A DNA stretch of 64,000 nucleotides from Rhodococcoides fascians A44A (lineage in GTDB: Bacteria; Actinomycetota; Actinomycetes; Mycobacteriales; Mycobacteriaceae): positions 1,146,592 to 1,210,591 of the forward strand of contig NZ_JMEX01000005.1 of the NCBI RefSeq assembly GCF_000760735.1. The letters are read 5' to 3'. Each line of letters begins with the position of its first letter. Position 1 is the first letter of the stretch. The notes under the pieces were generated by a model. The model saw only the letters and a program-made list of their open reading frames with translations, was not told where the DNA came from and did not search any database. Positions 63,101-64,000 of this stretch are shown in pieces. A program made the position numbers and the translations under genes.

Positions 63101-64000
63101 GACCTCGCCGAGTTCGACACGGAATCCGCGGACCTTGATCTGGAAGTCCGATCGCCCGACGAACTCGATGGTCACGGCGTTCGGGTCGGCGATCACGGCG
63201 TCCGATCCGAAGGTCCAACGGACGACGTCGCCGGTGCGGTACATGCGCGCACCGGGAGCACCGTACGGATTGGCGACGAAACGCGACGACGTCAGATCCT
63301 CGCGCTCGTGATAGCCCCGGGCGAGAGCGCCGCCCGCGAGATAGAGCTCACCTGCGGCACCGACGGGAACCGGGTGCAGACGCGCGTCGAGAACGAGCGC
63401 CGACATTCCGTGGATCGGTCGGCCCACGGTGATGGGCATGCCCGGCCGAAGCTCGGCGAACGTGGAGATGATCGTTGTCTCGGTCGGACCGTACCCGTTG
63501 AAGTACGTACGGCCCGGCGCCCACCGAGCGAGGAGATCGGGGGTGGTGACGTCGCCGCCGACGGAGACGACCCGGAGACTGTCGATCCCCGCCGCGTCCA
63601 CTGTTCCGAGCACGGCGGGGGTGATGATCGTGTGGGTCACCTGCTCGGTCACGAGCAACTCGGCGAGGTCCTCGCCGCCGATGATGGTCGACGGCACGAC
63701 GACGAGGGTCGCGCCTTCGGAGAACGCGGCCATCCATTCGAGAACCGACGGGTCGAAGCTCGGCGAACAGATGTGCAGGAACTTGGATGTTCGGTCCAGG
63801 TGATACAGGTCGGTCGCCGCGTCGAGCACGCCGCCCAGACCACTGTGCGTGACGACGACGCCCTTGGGGAGTCCCGTCGAGCCGGAGGTGTAGATCACGT
63901 ACGCGGCGTGATCGATGGACAGCGGCGACGTGCGATCCGCGTCGGTGATCGGAGTGTCGGACTGCCGAGAGACCGCCGCTGCGAAATCGGCGCCGTCGGT
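45155..64000 (-). CDS. NRPS subunit S1 (N-terminus beyond window): five modules, two with epimerisation
   Basis: Only the last 6281 residues are visible; the frame runs open off the window edge inside A1. Residues counted from the edge: A1 1-375 (partial), PCP 428 (LGGDS), E 480-957; C 987-1424, A2 1447-1931, PCP 1984 (LGGDS), E 2044-2511; C 2541-2974, A3 2991-3477, PCP 3524; C 3587-4024, A4 4044-4571, PCP 4611; C 4668-5117, A5 5134-5631, PCP 5676; C 5737-6181; tail 6193-6281. The E domains have HHxVVDGVSWRIL and NYLGR. The C domains after them are of the D-donor type (LAPLQSGLLFHAL, HHxLLDGWS). Codes: A1 DPLISGGIIK (unassigned), A2 and A3 DVWHFSLVDK (Ser), A4 DFWNIGMVHK (Thr), A5 DLWHLILVSK (unassigned). 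Predicted segment: D-X, D-Ser, Ser, Thr, X. Whether a lipid-starting C domain precedes it cannot be seen. Confidence 0.93.
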   Translation of the reverse strand, partial: TDGADFAAAVSRQSDTPITDADRTSPLSIDHAAYVIYTSGSTGLPKGVVVTHSGLGGVLDAATDLYHLDRTSKFLHICSPSFDPSVLEWMAAFSEGATLVVVPSTIIGGEDLAELLVTEQVTHTIITPAVLGTVDAAGIDSLRVVSVGGDVTTPDLLARWAPGRTYFNGYGPTETTIISTFAELRPGMPITVGRPIHGMSALVLDARLHPVPVGAAGELYLAGGALARGYHEREDLTSSRFVANPYGAPGARMYRTGDVVRWTFGSDAVIADPNAVTIEFVGRSDFQIKVRGFRVELGEVDAVLTEHDSVSFAATLGRELPSGATGLVAYVLPARGATVDVEGLTEFVAKTLPAHMVPASIIVLDSVPLTPVGKLDRAALPEPVFAEQEFRGATGEIETIIAEVFADVLNMERVSVDESFFALGGDSIVSIQLVSRARARGISFTPRDVFERKSVAALAEVATVMSETTDVPVVEELPGGGLGPLALTPIMKSILEGPGGFARFAQSVAVTLPTGIDHGLLSRTIGAVVDHHDVLRSVVERAEGGEWTFYVRDHGTVDVEDLLVRVELDSGLDDAEVRARAESALDEAKDRLDPERGRMLEVVWFDFVGDGPARAGILLLVAHHFVVDGVSWRILLPDLAVAWGQGAAEQPITLPAVGTSMRRWAHGLVDAAHDSEREAEIGWWTDVLAGTDPRIGSRAFDARVDTLSSTDRVDIELSAAVTDAVLTRVPSAFNGGVNDGLLATLALALGEWRSRTGAVTSESLVKLEGHGREEDIVPGADLSRTVGWFTSAFPVRLDLNGIDVDDALAGGTAVGDAVKAVKEQLLAVPDKGMGYGLLRYLNGETAKVLQSSASTPQVSFNYLGRVSTEGISAELTGGAWLPSAVLADVGAPGDPDMPANAAVDINSAVVDTVDGPRLTASFTFATGMLTRTQVSELVELWDRALTALTEHVARDNAGGLTPSDVPLVSVSQADIDRWEATYPAAADIWSLAPLQSGLLFHALIAQSTDTRAGSVDVYTMRVVLRLSGNVERERLHGAAQALLDRYENLRTAFVQNVDGTSVQLVLDRVDVPWRDVDLTSLPESEREAAFDELRAADKIEPFDLTSAPLMRFTFVTVSATDVRFLVSSHHLLLDGWSTPLLMRDLLALYALAGDVSLLPRVRSYRSFLGWVAEQDARVSVDKWIEALAGVEQPTMLTSAERAGEASTDIGEVILDLSPALSSALHSVGAQLGVTLNTMVQAAWGLLLGRSVGSNDVLFGATVSGRPAGLAGVESMVGLFINTLPVRVRFDGHESVESVLVRLQGEQADLLDHHYLGLNEIQRSANLGALFDTLTVFESYPVDEAGLAEQAKNIDGMSVSGVELEDATHYPLTLLIAVDSQVHLKLKYLTDVLDGAAVATMMGRLERIFEAFAADRTVAIGDVDLSDPSERALIAAANDTAHDVDESATLVSMFDAQVARTPDAVALTFDGESLTYAEFHRRVNRLARALVERGVGAESLVAVAFKRSLDLMVGVYAVLETGAGYVPIDPDQPADRVEYILNTSAAATVLTTSRERFRADDAVVLEIDRLGLDEYSDAPLVDADRLGVLRPSNAAYVLFTSGSTGRPKGVTITHAAIVNRLVWMQDQYGLRADDVVVQKTPVTFDVSVWELFWPLQIGARLVIARPDGHRDPVYLAELMRGERVSVAHFVPSMLAVFAAEPTANGADALRWIFASGEALPPATARMIGSVLPAARLVNLYGPTEAAVDVTYHDVVDADVASVPIGRPVYNTRVHVLDDRLRSVPVGMVGELYLAGVQLARGYHSRPDLTADRFVADPADRHGGRLYRTGDLVRWTSNGELEYIGRSDFQVKLRGLRIELGEIESALLRADSVAQAVVLVVRDQLVAYVVPTAGASVDVDAVVASAATTLPEYMVPVSVLVLDELPVGPSGKLDRRALPEHTFESSAEFRGAETDVERVLSEVFADVLGLDAVGIDDSFFALGGDSIVSIQLVARSRARGVVITPRDVFEQKTVAGLASVAAAAENLVDEVVLGELDGGGIGWAPLLPFARSMTDRGGSFDRFVQSVTLELPVGIDRQGIVSTILAVVDRHDGLRARLVNESQGWGLETSAPGSVSIDRLVDRIEVGAELDLDEVLARTAAAVDDSMSHLDPFAGDMLRFVWVDFGSSRSGRLVVVAHHLVVDGVSWRILVPDFVSAWAQTAAGAVPALPEVGTSERRWAHALADEARSPRRLSEMDLWRSVAGTPDPVLGTRPFDPARDVTSTVERCAIELSPSVTRALLTAVPDAFHGGVSDGLLAGLALAVREFRARRGVDAPATLVQLEGHGREEELIPGADLSRTVGWFTSMYPVRLDLTGVDLADALDGGPSIGAAVKLVKEQLLGIPDKGMGYGLLRYLNEDTANELGSLSTGQISFNYLGRGSTGEVPEGIEGWLPATDFDDLTISGDADMAANKTVDINAIVRGAGDDSALAATFAFPVGAIDADDVRELADLWVGALTALAAHVADGTAGGLTPSDVPLVRIGQREIDVVEQRYPSTRDIWSLAPLQSGLLFHALLAESSVDVYTMQMVLRLTGDVDAGRLRTAAASLVDRYDNLRTAFVTVADGSTVQVVQDDVELPWAEHDLSGFPSGDRERAYEELRAGEQEARFDTATAPLVRFTLVKITEDDSRLLFANHHVLLDGWSMPLLMRDLLVLYAAHGDASGLPRVSSYRTFLSWIARQDRARSEGVWARAFEDAPEPTILAPGAAGREITSRSGAVETVLSAELSSSLTHLGARLGVTVNTLVQAAWGILLSASTGRDDVVFGATVSGRPAGLPGVESMVGLFINTLPIRVRLNAAESVESALTRLQAEQADLLDHHYLGLTDIQRAAGVGALFDTLTVFESYPVDEEGLAAQASNIDGMAVSGVESNDSTHYPLTLLIVANDRIRLTLKYFEDLFDEDHVAALIGRMERILTAVAVDPSVRVGDLDLLGDDERHALVVDRNQTDHAVDEALILDAFFSRAESTPDAPALTFEGDTISYREFADRVHRLARYLAGHGVGPEIAVAVGMRRSIDLMVGIYAVVEAGGAYVPLDPEQPVDRLEYIVDVANAVLVLSTERDAVELGAGSPPVMHIDTLSLSEYPAVALGPSDRTVGPDNSAYVLFTSGSTGRPKGVTITHRAIVNRLEWMQAEYGLHDADTVVQKTPVTFDVSVWELFWPMRVGARTVVARPDGHRDPAYLAQLFARESVSVAHFVPSMLGVFSAEPGAADARDLRWVFASGEALPESTAAKIVSLLPSARLVNLYGPTEAAVDVTYHEFVAADTRGVPIGRPVWNTQVYVLDNALRPAPDGSEGELYLGGVQLARGYSSRPDLTADRFVANPFGLGRLYRTGDVVRWNTAGELEYVGRSDFQVKLRGQRIELGEIEAALVADPAVAQAVVAVRDDRLVAWVVPWTARTTVADISSEAETRLPAFMVPSAVVLLDGLPLTSSGKLDRRALPDPEVSAAEFRAPSTPIEQAVATVFSDVLGVESVGLDDDFFSLGGNSLVATQVVARLGAALDTTVPIRVLFDATTVGGLARAVEAHVGAEGTGSQGRVALAAEDRPERIPLSLAQQRMWFLNRFDSASAVNNIPVAIRLTGELNTEALRDAVTDVLTRHETMRTVYPEVDGVGHQVILEPSQVSIDLAPHAVSESDVVNEVVSIVSIGFDVTRDVPVRIRLLEVSPESHVLVFVVHHIAADGFSMGPLTRDVMTAYAARTAGDRPQWQPMDVQYADYTLWQRSVLGSEDDASSLVSAQIDYWRSQLSGLPDQIDLPFDHARPDVASYRGRTTQFSVSPSLHRSLEELAREHDSTVFMVVHAALAVLMARLSASEDVAIGTPVAGRGDARLDDLIGMFVNTLVLRTEVSPAVAFDAVLAQAREVDLQAFGNADVPFERLVEILDPQRSQARHPLVQVVLAFQNLGRTALELPNLSAEAVQFDAEIAKFDLQFTFEEQTGGGYTCYVSYSTDLFDESTVVSMGEQFLAVLGGVVTDSSRAVGDIEIVDALTRDRVLTQWSSSGSDVSVSEATLIDRFEAAVSAHPGGVAVRFGDESVTYAELDGRADRVARALIEVGARPDALVAVALPRSVELIVGLLAVLKAGAGYLPIDPSYPSERIAFMVDDASPVAVLTDSAVLEGESMAPVRAGSLPVVDLSRLEGEGRIGVSGESDGREDADRVSDADRRAPLRPEHLAYVIYTSGSTGRPKGVLIPHRTVVRLLDNTDASYGFGPDDVWTMFHSYAFDFSVWELWGPLAFGGTLVMVDYFTSRSPEAFRELLAAERVTVLNQTPSAFYQLAELDRVQAADAGELSLRYVIFGGEALEPRRLAGWFDRHGDGSTAGPRLVNMYGITETTVHVSYRPLTAESIGSASVIGAPITGLGVYVLDTRLNPVPVGVAGELYVSGGQLARGYLGRADLSSVRFVANPFGEGRLYRTGDVARWTRREDGSGELVYLGRADDQVKVRGFRIELGEIEAAVSAQNGVTAAAVVVREDSPGAVRLVAYVVGSADLDAVRAGTAQSVPEYMVPSAFVQMDEIPLTVNGKLDRRALPEPAAVATAFRAPSTPIEEIVAGVFADVLGVARVGVDDDFFSLGGNSLLATQVVSRLGSALDASVPVRLLFEASSVGDLAARVESAVGGGRTELVARERPANVPLSLAQQRMWFLNRFDSASTAYNIPMALRLSGRLDEDAFSAAIGDLVARHETLRTVYPETDGGAVQRVLSSERAGISLHIEDADPASVTEKVMALAATRFDVTTEVPVRVTLFRVGADEYVVAMVVHHISADGSSMVPMTTDLMTAYAARTTGTEPQWTPLPVQYADYALWQREVLGREDDPTSVGAQQLDYWKTALADLPDQLTLPIDKPRPADQSFRGGRVEFTVPAGTHAALQELARAHNATVFMAVHAAFSVLLARLSGMNDIAVGTPIAGRGEAALDNLVGMFVNTLVFRLDVDGGRDFVDLLAQARETDLRAFANADVPFERLVEVLNPTRSTARHPLFQVGFSFQNVAQTALELGDLTVSAVDADSGNSQFDLHLILADKYDDSGAPAGFEALMTYATDLFEPETVDAVVARFVRVLEEVVARPDVPVGDIDITSPGERVELVSTWNDTARDLGADRTLVDLYDAQVRRSPDATAVVFDGVSLTYAEFDARVERVARSLIERGVGPESLVGLAIRRSTDLVVAMYAIAKAGGAYVPLDPDQPIERTEYILSVAAPVCVITTARENVVIDGSVDLADLEKDADAGRTTDARALRSDNRALRADNTAYVIFTSGSTGKPKGVAVSHGAIVNQLVWKHAEFGMNSSDSVLLKTVATFDLSVWEFWSALTVGASMVIASADGHRDPDYLLGLLRDHEVTTLHVVPSMLSMLTTVSDGALPPTLRRVLAIGEALPAATASALKKASSAELYNLYGPTEAAVSITSHRVVDGDTTTVPIGKPEWNSRVHVLDARLQPVPVGVSGELYLAGSQLARGYHGRVDLTADRFVANPYASSERMYRTGDIVRWTRSGELEYIERADFQVKVRGYRIELGEIESALRGLDSVRDTAVTVYNDGRTGDQLVAYVVPNLAGGEDGTDAETIRIELTRILPSYMVPSVYVMLDALPLNANGKLDRAALPEPETTVGEFRAPTNPIEEVVARTLSDVLGLARVGLDDDFFALGGNSLIATQVVSRLGAALDTRIPVRTIFEASSVEALAARVQPLVGGGARVPLAPRIRPDAVPLSLAQQRMWTINQVDTSSAAYNIPAAVRFTGALNTAAFAAAMADVIERHEVLRTRYPDSEDGPIQLIGSVSDALPDLTPIPVTESDVFGRVGAILGEGFDVTSEVPVRAALFALSDTDHVFALVAHHITADGFSMRPLIRDVMLAYTSRAAGDAPQWAPLPVQYADFSLWQREVLGSEDDPDSALGGQLAFWTRELAGLPDLLPLPTDHPRPARQSTIGEAYEFTLGADIAGRIEKTAREHNATVFMVVHSALAVLLARLSGTDDIAVGTPTAGRGEEALDDLVGMFVNTLVLRSSVQGGSTFSELLADTRDRDLAAFGNADVPFERLVEQMGRTRSSAYSPLFQVMLTFQNAVSGTFELPGLEVSTLAADEDQAKFDLQLTAIEQFDEFGALTDVRALLNYATSIFTRSTVEKIADRFRRILDTVTQDPSVTLRSIDILTESERAALTPKRAPRTVDDLPSLVSEAASVSPAATVLAHEGREISFEELSDKLASVSKAMGATLKPEALVTVALSQLVPGILPALGAQGYAEAVATMISAAEDVVGP
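45158..45424 (-). other. S1 C-terminal tail element (docking candidate)
   Basis: After its last C domain S1 carries 89 extra residues: DLPSLV ... SFEELSDKLASVSKAMGATLKPEALV ... LSQLVPG. This aligns along its whole length with the N-terminal heads of S2 and S5, with the AMG and AL motifs at the same offsets (about 41 and 50). A tail homologous to the head it may meet suggests a homotypic contact. Confidence 0.65.
48164..48205. repeat. 21-bp tandem duplication inside S1 A5
   Basis: Plus-strand GTTGTC-N4-CGAAGCGCGCG occurs twice head to tail (48164-48184, 48185-48205). It encodes a doubled heptapeptide, ALRSDNR then ALRADNT, in the loop just before the A3 ATP-binding core. The frame is kept, so the domain is probably intact; the duplication looks like replication slippage. 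Confidence 0.7.

Noticed and set aside
63896..63898. GTG at 63898 as the start of S1
   Set aside because: The codons before it (through 64000) continue an A domain without a stop, and the GTG encodes the Val of [10 protein letters not shown], the middle of the ATP-binding core.

Overview
The window is high-GC actinobacterial DNA. The long open frames, the secreted lipase, the DrrABC-type exporter and the leaderless-style promoters fit a mycolic-acid actinobacterium, most likely Rhodococcus or a close relative. That assignment is an inference; no rRNA or other marker gene is present. About 57 of the 64 kb is one non-ribosomal peptide synthetase (NRPS) locus, and it continues past the right edge.

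Left part (1-7313, plus strand). A hotdog-fold protein, a PapC/TyrA-like prephenate-type dehydrogenase and an AurF-type diiron N-oxygenase form a tight group. The last two overlap by ATGA. Next come a DrrA/DrrB/DrrC-type ABC exporter, a family-2 glycosyltransferase and an exported lipase. The dehydrogenase and N-oxygenase pair suggests an amino- or nitro-aryl amino acid precursor. The exporter and glycosyltransferase suggest that the peptide is exported and possibly decorated.

Right part (7321-64000, minus strand). Five synthetases follow, called S1 to S5 here in transcription order. S1 (45155-64000, N-terminus outside the window) is A-PCP-E / C-A-PCP-E / C-A-PCP / C-A-PCP / C-A-PCP-C plus an 89-residue tail. 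S2 (31075-45009) is head-(A-PCP-C)x4 plus a dead partial A domain. S3 (24992-30811) is A-PCP-C-A-PCP-TE. S4 (21316-24687) is A-PCP-C. S5 (7321-21165) has the same plan as S2. There are 16 adenylation domains in view. Pocket residues I read by eye give serine seven times and threonine twice; the other seven codes are not ones I recognise. Two epimerisation domains in S1 predict two D-residues near the start.

The most interesting feature is the subunit ends. The tail of S1 and the heads of S2 and S5 are homologous pieces of about 88 residues that look like shrunken starts of adenylation domains. S2 and S5 end in 249-290-residue adenylation pseudo-domains that have lost the ATP-binding core. S3 and S4 instead start with short arginine-rich extensions. 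This looks like two classes of docking element built from adenylation-domain debris. It makes S2 and S5 candidate interchangeable middle subunits. The only thioesterase is in the third gene, and a 46-bp near-perfect inverted repeat sits on its stop codon, so S4 and S5 probably form one or two separate transcription units whose products must feed back into the line.
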